Below, in pieces: positions 16,598 to 24,313 of a DNA stretch of 33,460 nt. The stretch lies in contig JAAUPE010000079.1 in NCBI GenBank assembly GCA_012034595.1, positions 1-33,460 of the forward strand, in the 5' to 3' direction. A program made the translations under genes and the position numbers. Below the pieces are notes generated by a model. That model was given only the letters and a program-made list of their open reading frames with translations. It was not told the origin of the DNA and ran no database searches. This DNA comes from Calothrix sp. CSU_2_0. GTDB taxonomy: Bacteria; Cyanobacteriota; Cyanobacteriia; Cyanobacteriales; Nostocaceae. Positions within the stretch are counted from its first letter, which is position 1. Each line of letters opens with the position of its first letter.

Positions 16598-17419
16598 ATG
16601 TTAGAGAGCCAGACCACAGAACAAAAACGAGTCGCCCTGGTAATACAATACCTGGGGACTCATTTTCATGGCTGGCAAAGGCAAGCACAACATCGTAGCG
16701 TACAGGAAGAAATCGAAAAGGCGATCGCGGAAATTGTCGGTCATCATGTCAACCTACATGGTGCAGGACGAACCGATGCCGGAGTACATGCAGCCGCACA
16801 GGTGGCACATTTTAACGTCATCAGTAAAATACCACCCCAGAAATGGGCAGCAGTTCTCAATAAGTACCTACCATCCGATATATTGATAAGGGCATCATCG
16901 TCCGTTAATTCCAACTGGCACGCCCAATATAGTGCAATGTATCGGCGCTATCGTTACACCCTCTATACAGACCAGTTTCCCAACTTATTTATCAAACCCT
17001 TTTGTTGGCATTATTATCATGCTCCCCTGGATGAATCATTAATCCAGGACGCACTTGAACCCCTGCTTGGGAAACATGACCTTAAAGCATTTCGCCGCAC
17101 CAATTCCAAACGCGCCCATTCTTGGGTAGAAGTCCAGGAAGTTAGATGCGATCGCGATGGTTCATTTATCCATATTGAAATTCAAGCAGATGGATTTTTG
17201 TATGGGATGGTACGCTTCATCGTGGGAATGCTTGTACAGGTAGCATCGGGAGAAAGAACAATTTCCAACTTCACCGAAATTTGGAAAAATCAACTCCGAG
17301 AACAAGTAAAGCATTCCGCACCAGCCCAAGGTTTATGCCTGTTGCGTGTGGGTTATCCAGACTCGACCTTTTCAAAAGAAATTTGGTTTGATACCCAGCC
17401 CAAGTTTGTATTTAGCTAA
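16598..17419 (+). CDS. truA: tRNA pseudouridine(38-40) synthase
   Basis: TruA converts uridines 38-40 in the anticodon stem-loop of many tRNAs to pseudouridine. The 273-aa product has the catalytic motif GAGRTDAGVHA with Asp60, the same number as in E. coli TruA, and the substrate-binding YRRYRYTLY, plus the C-terminal GMVRFIVGMLVQVASGE block. Length is normal. It lies between rplQ and rplM as in other cyanobacteria, so tRNA modification is linked to ribosome supply. Confidence 0.95.
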   Translation: MLESQTTEQKRVALVIQYLGTHFHGWQRQAQHRSVQEEIEKAIAEIVGHHVNLHGAGRTDAGVHAAAQVAHFNVISKIPPQKWAAVLNKYLPSDILIRASSSVNSNWHAQYSAMYRRYRYTLYTDQFPNLFIKPFCWHYYHAPLDESLIQDALEPLLGKHDLKAFRRTNSKRAHSWVEVQEVRCDRDGSFIHIEIQADGFLYGMVRFIVGMLVQVASGERTISNFTEIWKNQLREQVKHSAPAQGLCLLRVGYPDSTFSKEIWFDTQPKFVFS

Positions 17420-17515
17420 TAAGGGAATAGGGAATAGGGGATTGGGCATGGGGAATTGAGAATATTTCATCTACCCTTTACCCCTTGCCCATTGCCCCTT
17501 GCCCATCGCCCAATT
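17420..17515. repeat. Fold-back repeat spacer truA-rplM
   Basis: GGGAATA, GGGGATT and GGGCATG words (17423-17457) face CCCTTTA, CCCCTTG and CCCATTG words (17474-17510). These are CCCCAAT-like heptamers in both orientations with an AATATTTCAT turn. The array runs up to the rplM ribosome binding site. Confidence 0.65.
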
Positions 17516-17534
17516 AACCAAGGACAATCGATCG

Positions 17535-17996
17535 ATGACAGCACAAAAAACATATCTTCCCCCAGTCAGTACCCTCAAGGGTGACTGGTACGTAATCGAT
17601 GCAGCCGACCAACGCTTAGGTCGTTTAGCTACCGAAATCGCCATGATTCTCCGTGGCAAAAGAAAACCCGAATACACACCCCACCTAGATACAGGTGACT
17701 TTGTAATTGTCGTTAACGCTGAGAAAATCACCGTTACAGGTAAAAAGCGCAGCCAAAAACTTTACCGTCGTCACTCTGGTCGTCCTGGTGGAATGAAAAC
17801 CGAAACATTCGCCAAACTTCAAGACCGCTTACCCGAACGTATCATCGAACAAGCAGTCAAAGGCATGTTACCCAAAAATAGCTTGGGAAAACAGTTGTTT
17901 ACCAAGTTGAAAGTGTATGCAGGAGAAACCCATCCCCATGCCGCTCAACAACCCAAAGAATTGAAAGTTAATACCATTCCCGGAGTAGAAAATTAA
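17535..17996 (+). CDS. rplM: 50S ribosomal protein L13
   Basis: L13 is an early-assembly 23S rRNA-binding protein. The 153-aa product contains [60 protein letters not shown] and [21 protein letters not shown] take the ATG at 17535, after AAGGA, because [10 protein letters not shown] is the cyanobacterial N-terminus; the ATG at 17499 lies inside the repeat array and would add 12 unrelated residues. The final A of its stop begins rpsI. Confidence 0.95.
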   Translation: MTAQKTYLPPVSTLKGDWYVIDAADQRLGRLATEIAMILRGKRKPEYTPHLDTGDFVIVVNAEKITVTGKKRSQKLYRRHSGRPGGMKTETFAKLQDRLPERIIEQAVKGMLPKNSLGKQLFTKLKVYAGETHPHAAQQPKELKVNTIPGVEN

Positions 17997-18412
17997 TGCA
18001 AGCAACCGATACCGATAGCGGTCGCGCTATGTACTTTGGCACAGGTCGTCGTAAATGCGCGATCGCACGTGTCAGATTAGTCCCTGGAACCGGAAAACTC
18101 ACTGTCAACGGTAAACCTGGAGATTTATATTTCCAATTTAATGCCAACTACCTTGGTGTCATTAAAGCCCCTTTGGAAACTTTAGGTATGGAAAATGACT
18201 ATGACATCCTCGTAAAAGCCGAAGGTGGTGGTCTGACTGGACAATCAGACGCAGTTCGTCTGGGTATTGCCCGCGCACTTTGTCAACTCGACCCCGGAAA
18301 CCGTCCCCCACTCAAAACTGAAGGTTATTTAACTCGTGACCCACGAGCTAAAGAACGCAAAAAATACGGTTTGCATAAGGCTCGTAAAGCTCCTCAGTAC
18401 TCGAAACGATAA
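17996..18412 (+). CDS. rpsI: 30S ribosomal protein S9
   Basis: S9 reaches with its C-terminal tail into the P site and contacts initiator tRNA. The 138-aa product has the family core [40 protein letters not shown] and ends [14 protein letters not shown], with the conserved terminal SKR. The first ten residues ([10 protein letters not shown]) are variable in the family. The ATG overlaps the rplM TAA by one base; L13-S9 coupling is widely conserved. Confidence 0.97.
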   Translation: MQATDTDSGRAMYFGTGRRKCAIARVRLVPGTGKLTVNGKPGDLYFQFNANYLGVIKAPLETLGMENDYDILVKAEGGGLTGQSDAVRLGIARALCQLDPGNRPPLKTEGYLTRDPRAKERKKYGLHKARKAPQYSKR

Positions 18413-18515
18413 AATGGTCAATGGGTAATGGAAAATGGGCAATGGACAAGGGGCAAGGGGCATAAAATAATTACCCGATCCCCGATGCCCTATCCCCGAT
18501 ACCCAATTTAAAGTT
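18413..18515. repeat. Fold-back repeat spacer rpsI-rpmE
   Basis: ATGGTCA, ATGGGTA, ATGGGCA and GGGGCAA words (18413-18461) face CCCGATC, CCCGATG and CCCTATC words (18473-18507). They are CCCCGAT-like heptamers with ATAAAATAATTA at the turn. Confidence 0.65.
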
Positions 18516-18549
18516 ATAATTGAAAGTAAGATTAACCACAAAAGGAACA

Positions 18550-18819
18550 ATGGCTAAAAAAAGTATTCATCCTCAGTGGTATCCAGAAGCTAAAGTTATT
18601 TGCAACGGACAAGTTGTAATGACAGTCGGCTCCACCAAGCCTGAATTAAACGTAGACGTTTGGTCTGGAAACCACCCCTTTTACACAGGAAACCAGAAGA
18701 TTATTGACACCGAAGGTCGCGTAGAACGTTTCCTCCGCAAATATGGTATGTTCGACCAATCTGCCACCAATCAAGAAGAAACTAAGCCAGAAGACAGTAA
18801 GCAAGAAGAACAAAAGTAG
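18550..18819 (+). CDS. rpmE: 50S ribosomal protein L31
   Basis: L31 bridges the 50S central protuberance and the 30S head. I take the ATG at 18550 (after AAAGGA), giving 89 aa beginning MAKKSIHPQWYPEAKV. An earlier in-frame ATG at 18520 would add ten residues not typical of the family. The core VWSGNHPFYTGNQKIIDTEG and RVERFLRKYG is present. Only one Cys occurs (CNGQVVMTVGST), so this is the form without the zinc-binding Cys set. The tail is long and acidic (NQEETKPEDSKQEEQK), variable in cyanobacteria. Confidence 0.95.
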   Translation: MAKKSIHPQWYPEAKVICNGQVVMTVGSTKPELNVDVWSGNHPFYTGNQKIIDTEGRVERFLRKYGMFDQSATNQEETKPEDSKQEEQK

Positions 18820-18840
18820 CTGCTTGGCTTTGCTTCATAA

Positions 18841-18870
18841 CGACCCTGCACTAGCTGTTGGGTCGATTTT
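18841..18870 (+). terminator. Hairpin with short T-run between rpmE and prfA
   Basis: CGACCC (18841-18846) pairs with GGGTCG (18860-18865), loop of 13 nt, followed by ATTTTG. It may end or attenuate transcription after L31; a further small stem CGTA/TACG follows at about 18872-18886. Confidence 0.5.
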
Positions 18871-18936
18871 GCGTATTTATTTTACGTATTTTGCAAAAGC
18901 CAATTTTTAGTTATTTTAAGGAGCGCTGTAAGCATC

Positions 18937-20034
18937 ATGGCTGAACAATATTTGTTGGAGAAATTAAAATCTGTCGAACAAACTTTTCACGAACTAACCC
19001 GTCGTCTTGCCGATCCAGATACAGCCAAAGACCAACATGAGTATCAAACAATCGCCAAAGCGCGATCGGGATTGGAAGAGGTTGTAAATAGTTACGAAAA
19101 TTGGAAAATTGCTCAAGATGATTTAATTGGGGCACGTCAGATTTATAAAGAGTCTGCGAGTGACCCAGAAATGCAAGAAATGGCTGGTTTGGAAGTTAAG
19201 GAACTCGAAGAAAAAATTCAGTTTCTAGAGACTCGTTTGAAAGTGTTGTTATTACCCCGTGACCCCAACGACGAAAAGAATATAATGTTGGAAATTCGCG
19301 CTGGTACTGGTGGTGATGAAGCGAGTATCTGGGCTGGAGATTTGATGCGGATGTACACTCGCTATGCCCAAACCCAGGGGTGGAAAGTACTTTTGGCAAG
19401 CGAGTCTTTAGGGGAAATGGGTGGTTGGAAAGAAGTTATCCTTGAGATTAAGGGTAATGATGTATACAGCCAACTCAAATTTGAGGCTGGTGTGCATCGT
19501 GTGCAGCGTGTTCCCGTGACAGAAGCGGGGGGAAGGGTACATACATCAACGGCAACGGTGGCAATTATGCCCGAAGTTGATGATGTGGAAGTGCATATTG
19601 ACCCCAAAGACATCGAAATGAAAACAGCCCGCTCCGGTGGTGCGGGTGGACAAAACGTCAACAAAGTGGAAACTGCGGCTGACTTGTTACATAAACCTAC
19701 GGGTATTCGGATTTTTTGTACTGAAGAGCGGAGCCAGTTACAGAATAAAGAACGGGCGATGCAGATTTTGCGGGCGAAGTTGTATGAAATGAAACTTCAA
19801 GAGCAACAAGCCGAGATTACTTCAGCACGACGTTTACAGGTGGGGACGGGTTCGCGTTCCGAGAAAATACGGACGTACAACTATAAAGATAACCGCGTCA
19901 CCGACCACCGTTTGAATCAGAATTTTTCCTTAACTCCCGCTTTGGAAGGGGATATTGAAAATATTATTCAATCTTGTATTTCCCAAGATCAGCAAGACCA
20001 ATTAGCGGAACTTGCGGCTTCTGCGAATAATTAA
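18937..20034 (+). CDS. prfA: Peptide chain release factor 1
   Basis: RF1 recognises UAA and UAG stops and triggers peptide release. The 365-aa product has the codon-recognition tripeptide PVT at residues 193-195 (PAT in E. coli) within [20 protein letters not shown]. The catalytic GGQ is at 237-239 within [13 protein letters not shown]. The recognition motif PxT rather than SPF makes it RF1, not RF2. AAGGAGC precedes the start. It is the last gene of the plus-strand cluster, and a terminator follows. Confidence 0.97.
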   Translation: MAEQYLLEKLKSVEQTFHELTRRLADPDTAKDQHEYQTIAKARSGLEEVVNSYENWKIAQDDLIGARQIYKESASDPEMQEMAGLEVKELEEKIQFLETRLKVLLLPRDPNDEKNIMLEIRAGTGGDEASIWAGDLMRMYTRYAQTQGWKVLLASESLGEMGGWKEVILEIKGNDVYSQLKFEAGVHRVQRVPVTEAGGRVHTSTATVAIMPEVDDVEVHIDPKDIEMKTARSGGAGGQNVNKVETAADLLHKPTGIRIFCTEERSQLQNKERAMQILRAKLYEMKLQEQQAEITSARRLQVGTGSRSEKIRTYNYKDNRVTDHRLNQNFSLTPALEGDIENIIQSCISQDQQDQLAELAASANN

Positions 20035-20048
20035 ATTTGAGGATGAAT

Positions 20049-20079
20049 GGGATAGCGATCGCGGTTATCCCTTATTTTT
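20049..20079 (+). terminator. Terminator after prfA
   Basis: GGGATA (20049-20054) pairs with TATCCC (20066-20071), and TTATTTTTG follows. The loop contains a HIP1 octamer GCGATCGC, itself a palindrome that may extend the stem. It closes the ribosomal cluster; the next gene is on the opposite strand. Confidence 0.6.
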
Positions 20080-20160
20080 GATACGAACAACCATAGAATG
20101 ACGTTTATTGCTTTAGAATTCATAGCTACTCCATTCTGGGCTTTAGGAACTAACTATTTA

Positions 20161-20643
20161 TTATGAAGTGCCATCATCGCTTGCGACTGCAATGTCGAAG
20201 TGTAGCACTTCTTCGCGGACTCCCAACTTTGTATAGAGGGCGATCGCAGGGTCATCCCCGATATCCGCTTGTACGAAAATAACATAGGCTGCTCGCGCTA
20301 CAGCAATCTTCTTTAATTCCTGAATTAATGCGGTGGCAATGCCTTCCCGTCGATGCGCTGCTGCAACAGCCAGATCGTAAATATAGATTTCACTTCGCTC
20401 CTGCTCGAACTTCTGGAGTTCGTAAGCGGCGATACCTCCGACTACCGATCTATTTTTTAACGCTGCAAGTGCGATGAAATAATCGCTGCTTAACAACCGC
20501 TTGAGATAGGCAGTGCTTGGGCGAGACGATCTATAGGTATCAACTTCATCGAAAGCCTCACCAAAGGTAGTTAATAAACCCTCCATAAGTGGTAAGTCGT
20601 TGGCAGAAAGCTGGCGAATGCTGATTGGTTCAGAGGATGACAT
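20161..20643 (-). CDS. GNAT acetyltransferase, AAC(3)-I-like aminoglycoside N-acetyltransferase
   Basis: The 160-aa product has the GNAT fold, with the acetyl-CoA loop HRREGIATALI (Arg98-Ala103 region). It closely resembles the AAC(3)-I family (AacC1 type), which acetylate the 3-amino group of gentamicin-class aminoglycosides. Shared segments are FIALAAL, YELQKFEQERSEIYIYDLAV, AYVIFVQADIGDDPAIALYT and KLGVREEVLHFDI. The resemblance is recalled from family sequences and looks above 50% identity; no alignment was run. Activity is unproven, and chromosomal homologues may have another substrate. It lies 120 bp downstream of the methyltransferase on the same strand and is convergent with prfA. Confidence 0.8.
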   Translation of the reverse strand: MSSSEPISIRQLSANDLPLMEGLLTTFGEAFDEVDTYRSSRPSTAYLKRLLSSDYFIALAALKNRSVVGGIAAYELQKFEQERSEIYIYDLAVAAAHRREGIATALIQELKKIAVARAAYVIFVQADIGDDPAIALYTKLGVREEVLHFDIAVASDDGTS

Positions 20644-20670
20644 TTTTACCTATTGATTGGGGTGAATCGC

Positions 20671-20683
20671 AGGCTAGAAGCCT
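20671..20683. other. Small inverted repeat before the acetyltransferase gene
   Basis: AGGCT-AGA-AGCCT is a 5-bp perfect stem in the 120-bp gap between the two minus-strand genes. A second one, GGTCGTT-AAGC-AACGCC (one bulged T), lies at about 20726-20742 and contains GTTAAGC. These could be leader hairpins or remnants of a recombination site. Evidence is slight. Confidence 0.25.
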
Positions 20684-20763
20684 ACAACTACATTCGGAAT
20701 CAGACAAAATCATCCGGTCGTTAAGCAACGCCGAACGGTGATAGCTAAGATGCAAGAGGCTTG

Positions 20764-21561
20764 TTAGCTGGCGGTATAAACCCATATCTCAAACTTTGCC
20801 TCAGACGATAACTCGGTTGCCAGTGAACCGTAATGATCGGCACAAAACTCTTCAAACTCTTCCATGATGCGATAGAAAATCTCATCTGACACCCGCCAAC
20901 ATAAACCGTATGCCCGTGATTTGAAAAATCCAATTAGCTGATCGACTGTATTGCTCACCATCCACTTTTTTGCAATCACGTAATTTGAGCAATAACCTTT
21001 GCCGTGAAAATAGTCTTCTACGTTAATTTCTTCGATTACTGCATTGTTCCGTTGTGATATTTGCACTCCTTCATACTTAGCCAAGATAGCTCTGAAATAA
21101 CGCTCAAATTCCATCCGAGCGGGTGGAGTAATCCATTGAGCGTTGAGATAAAAACCTCTTGGTTTCAGGACGCGATCAATCTCATCCAGAAACGCTTTCC
21201 AATTTGAGACGGTATGAACCATATGAACAGTTAATACAACGTCAAAACTTGCATCTGAAAAAGGTAGTTGAGAGGCATCCGTCTGGATCAACTTCAGATT
21301 TTGAGGAATTTTGTGCAGCTTTTGGCTGAACTGGTTGAGCATCTCCTGAGAAATATCTATTCCAGTTACCGAGTAGCCACGTCTAACTAGAGGCAGAACG
21401 TTCAACCCAGTTCCAACACCAGGCTCTAAGAAAGATGTTTTAGGGTTTGCGTCAACAAGCGCAATTATAAAATCTGCAACTTCCTCTGCGACTGATTCTG
21501 TCATCCAGCGCGTCTGGTCATAAATTGGTGCAATGTTGTTGTAATAGTTGGATTTGCCCAT
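20764..21561 (-). CDS. Class I SAM-dependent methyltransferase
   Basis: A 265-aa protein with the Rossmann-like methyltransferase fold. Motif I is FLEPGVGTG (Glu46-Gly52), the acidic residue at the end of strand 2 is Asp69 in GIDIS, motif II/III is TDASQLPFSDASFDVVLTVH, and a following segment is VLKPRGFYLNAQW. It resembles the UbiE/methyltransferase type 11 group acting on small molecules, but the C-terminal 100 residues, which usually decide the substrate, are not familiar to me. The neighbour downstream is the AAC(3)-I-like gene. No substrate is proposed. Confidence 0.8.
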   Translation of the reverse strand: MGKSNYYNNIAPIYDQTRWMTESVAEEVADFIIALVDANPKTSFLEPGVGTGLNVLPLVRRGYSVTGIDISQEMLNQFSQKLHKIPQNLKLIQTDASQLPFSDASFDVVLTVHMVHTVSNWKAFLDEIDRVLKPRGFYLNAQWITPPARMEFERYFRAILAKYEGVQISQRNNAVIEEINVEDYFHGKGYCSNYVIAKKWMVSNTVDQLIGFFKSRAYGLCWRVSDEIFYRIMEEFEEFCADHYGSLATELSSEAKFEIWVYTAS

Positions 21562-21690
21562 GAAATTAATTTCGATTTATCGCTTAAATTTATCAAGCGA
21601 TCGCATCCCAAACTGAACTAGATAGTTTTTAAAAACCTATATCTCCGACTTTTTTAAATTAGGGATATTAATGGGGATATTCATAATAAT

Positions 21691-23583
21691 TTAAGATGCT
21701 TTCGCTTGCCTTTGTTGAATCCGTTCAGCACTACCTGTAGGAATCGATGCAATTAACCTCTGAGTATATTCTTCCTGCGGTTGCCGATATATATCCTCAG
21801 CTTTTCCTTGTTCGACGATTTGCCCTTTATTCATCACTAAAATGCGATCGCTCATAAATTTGACGACGCTCAAATCGTGGGAAATAAATATGTAGGTCAA
21901 CCCAAACTCATCTTGCAATTCCTTCAATAAGTTCAATACCTGAGCTTGTACCGACACATCCAACGCTGAAACCGATTCGTCGCAAATAATAAACTTGGGA
22001 TTTAATGCTAAGGAACGAGCAATACAAACCCTCTGTCGCTGTCCTCCCGAAAACTGGTGCGGATAACGATTCATCGCATCTGCACTCAATCCCACCCTTT
22101 CCAGCAAATATACTGCCCGCTCCCGTCGTTCTTTAACCGTTTTTCCTTGTTTGTGAATTACTAACGGTTCCATAATCGCATCCCCAACTTTCATTCTCGG
22201 ATCGAGGGCACTAAATGGATTTTGAAAAATAATTTGCATTTGTCGCCGTAATATCTGCAATTCACTACCTCTGAGTTGCGTAATATCACGATTTTCAAAA
22301 ATGATTTTTCCATCTGTGGGTTCGATCAACCTTAGCAAAGTCCGAGCTAAAGTACTTTTTCCGCAACCCGATTCACCCACCAAACCCAAAGTTTCACCAC
22401 GTTTAATATCAAATGAAACATCATTTACTGCCATGAAGTAGCGCTTTGTTGCACCAAATACACCTTTGACGGGAAAACCAACTTTGAGATTTTGAATTTG
22501 CACCAAAACAGGTTCTTGTTCGAGTTTGGTAAGACGACGATTAACTTCTTCTAAACTAACTTGAATTGGGTCTTCAGGAGATTTCGCCTTGATTATGACT
22601 TCTCCCCCTTGACTTTCCTCCACACTCATATAATCGGAAACCGTCAGCAACTTCTGAGGACGACTATTGAGGGATGGACGACAAGCGACCAAACCTTTGG
22701 TGTAAGGATGTTGGGGATGATTAAAAATTTCGCTAGAATTACCCGATTCAACAATCTTCCCTCTGTACATGACAGCGACTGTATCGGCAATTTCCGAGAT
22801 TAAGCCTAAATCGTGGGTAATAAAAATCATCGCCATATTGCGCTGCTGTTGCAACTCCCGCAATAAATCAATAATTGTTGCTTGTACCGTCACATCCAAA
22901 GCTGTTGTCGGTTCGTCAGCAATCAATAACAAAGGGTTACAAGAAATTGCCATCGCAATCATTACCCGTTGTAGCTGTCCTCCCGAAAGTTGGTGCGGGT
23001 AGCGTTCCAAAATTGAATCTTTGTGCTGCTTAACGAATTCATGCAGTTTCTGGGGTGGGAGGATGTCCCCCGTTTGCTTGGCTGTCTCCAAATATTGTTC
23101 TTGGAGTTGCTCATCGCTAGGCAAAAGTTTCACCTCTTGCAATCCTGCGATCGCTTTTTGTTTGGCTTCGGCAACTGTAATTTTTTGATGTCGTAAAATT
23201 GCTTCGGTAAGCTGATAGCCAATTGTAAATACTGGGTTGAGCGAACTCATTGGTTCTTGGAAAATCATCGCAATATCCCCACCACGATGCAGTTGCATTT
23301 CTTCTGGGGGTAATTCTACCAAGTTAATCGGGTTTGAATAGGGTTGGGGAAAAAATAAGATGTCCCCATTACTCACTCTCCCCGGAAATTGCAACAAACC
23401 CATTACCGCAAGCGATGTTACCGATTTTCCGCTTCCCGACTCCCCCACAATTCCTAACGTTTCACCACGCTGCAAATCGAAAGAGATATCGTCAACAGCT
23501 TTGACGCTTTTCTTATCCCCTGATTTCTCGTTCCCTGAAAAATCAACTTGCAAATTACGAACCGAGAGAATTGTGTCTTTCAT
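21691..23583 (-). CDS. Double ABC ATPase of the oligopeptide/dipeptide importer type
   Basis: A 630-aa fusion of two ATP-binding cassettes, as in DppD-DppF, GsiA or YejF. Such proteins power import of peptides or glutathione-like solutes at the inner membrane. The first cassette has Walker A GESGSGKS (about 47-54), signature LSGGQLQRV and Walker B LLIADEPTTALDVT. The second has GESGCGKS (about 403-410), FSGGQRQRV and FIICDESVSALDVS. The first cassette carries about 40 extra residues before its signature (roughly 155-195). A charged linker (about 315-360) joins the two. No permease or binding-protein gene is adjacent, so partners must be encoded elsewhere. Confidence 0.9.
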   Translation of the reverse strand: MKDTILSVRNLQVDFSGNEKSGDKKSVKAVDDISFDLQRGETLGIVGESGSGKSVTSLAVMGLLQFPGRVSNGDILFFPQPYSNPINLVELPPEEMQLHRGGDIAMIFQEPMSSLNPVFTIGYQLTEAILRHQKITVAEAKQKAIAGLQEVKLLPSDEQLQEQYLETAKQTGDILPPQKLHEFVKQHKDSILERYPHQLSGGQLQRVMIAMAISCNPLLLIADEPTTALDVTVQATIIDLLRELQQQRNMAMIFITHDLGLISEIADTVAVMYRGKIVESGNSSEIFNHPQHPYTKGLVACRPSLNSRPQKLLTVSDYMSVEESQGGEVIIKAKSPEDPIQVSLEEVNRRLTKLEQEPVLVQIQNLKVGFPVKGVFGATKRYFMAVNDVSFDIKRGETLGLVGESGCGKSTLARTLLRLIEPTDGKIIFENRDITQLRGSELQILRRQMQIIFQNPFSALDPRMKVGDAIMEPLVIHKQGKTVKERRERAVYLLERVGLSADAMNRYPHQFSGGQRQRVCIARSLALNPKFIICDESVSALDVSVQAQVLNLLKELQDEFGLTYIFISHDLSVVKFMSDRILVMNKGQIVEQGKAEDIYRQPQEEYTQRLIASIPTGSAERIQQRQAKAS

Positions 23584-23667
23584 AGAAGTCGGTAGATATA
23601 TTTATTAAATTTAAAATAATTGCATCTTAACAGTAGTTTAAACATTTGCAGCATTGGGTGTATAAGG

Positions 23668-23725
23668 AAACGGGGAAAGAGGAATATAAAACTTTTCTCT
23701 TCCCCAATCCCCAATCCCCAATCCC
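23668..23725. repeat. CCCCAAT repeats downstream of ssb
   Basis: GGGGAAAGAGGA (23672-23683) faces TCTCTTCCCC (23696-23705), then CCCCAAT words follow (23702-23726) right up to the ssb stop codon. CCCCAAT is one of the short tandem heptamer types described for heterocystous cyanobacteria. The inverted part may serve as a terminator for ssb. Confidence 0.6.
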
Positions 23726-24313
23726 CTAAAACGGAATATCATCCTCATCAGGTGCATCCATTGCTGGATAAGTACTAGGCTCAAAATTCCTTTGAGGTGT
23801 GTTTTGATTGTAATCGTCATTCATCACACCAACATTGGTTCTCGCTGGTGCTGGTTCTGATACAGGTGGTTGGTAACTAGGAGTATTGTTTGCTGGTTGA
23901 TAATTTGCTGGTGGATAATCGGTTGGAGAATAACTTGCTGGTGCAGAATTATTTCTCGTATTTGTAGCTGCCGATGTTGCTTGCTCCATCATGGGAGTCG
24001 TTGTTGTCACGATGGCACCACCCAGGGAATGGATTTTTTGCACTGTCAATTCTGCACGCTTCTCTTTAAACCCTTCACGCTGAATTGTATTCATCCCCAA
24101 CCTTCCTTCGAGCAACACGCGATCGCCTTGATGATAATTCGCGTGAATCTCTTTTGCCATATTACCCCAACCAATTACCCGCAACATCCCTGGTGCATCG
24201 TCTGGACGGGAACCCGCAAACTGTACCATCATCTCCGCAAGCTCCAAACCATCGGGTGTATGTCGCAGTTGGGGAGGGTTGGTTATTTCTGCCATCAAAA
24301 TACAGCTATTCAT
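23726..24313 (-). CDS. ssb: Single-stranded DNA-binding protein
   Basis: SSB coats single-stranded DNA in replication, repair and recombination and recruits partners through its C-terminal tip. The 195-aa product has an OB-fold domain (about 1-105; MNSCILMAEITNPPQLRHTP, RVIGWGNMAKEIHANYHQGD, RVLLEGRLGMN). A Pro/Asn/Gln/Thr-rich linker follows, then the acidic tip DEDDIPF, the standard protein-interaction motif. Cyanobacteria often have more than one SSB-like gene. The stop codon is immediately followed by a CCCCAAT repeat. Confidence 0.92.
   Translation of the reverse strand: MNSCILMAEITNPPQLRHTPDGLELAEMMVQFAGSRPDDAPGMLRVIGWGNMAKEIHANYHQGDRVLLEGRLGMNTIQREGFKEKRAELTVQKIHSLGGAIVTTTTPMMEQATSAATNTRNNSAPASYSPTDYPPANYQPANNTPSYQPPVSEPAPARTNVGVMNDDYNQNTPQRNFEPSTYPAMDAPDEDDIPF

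Noticed and set aside
17499-17534. Upstream ATG for rplM
   Set aside because: It lies inside the CCCATTG repeat array and gives residues not found in L13; ATG 17535 with AAGGA is preferred.
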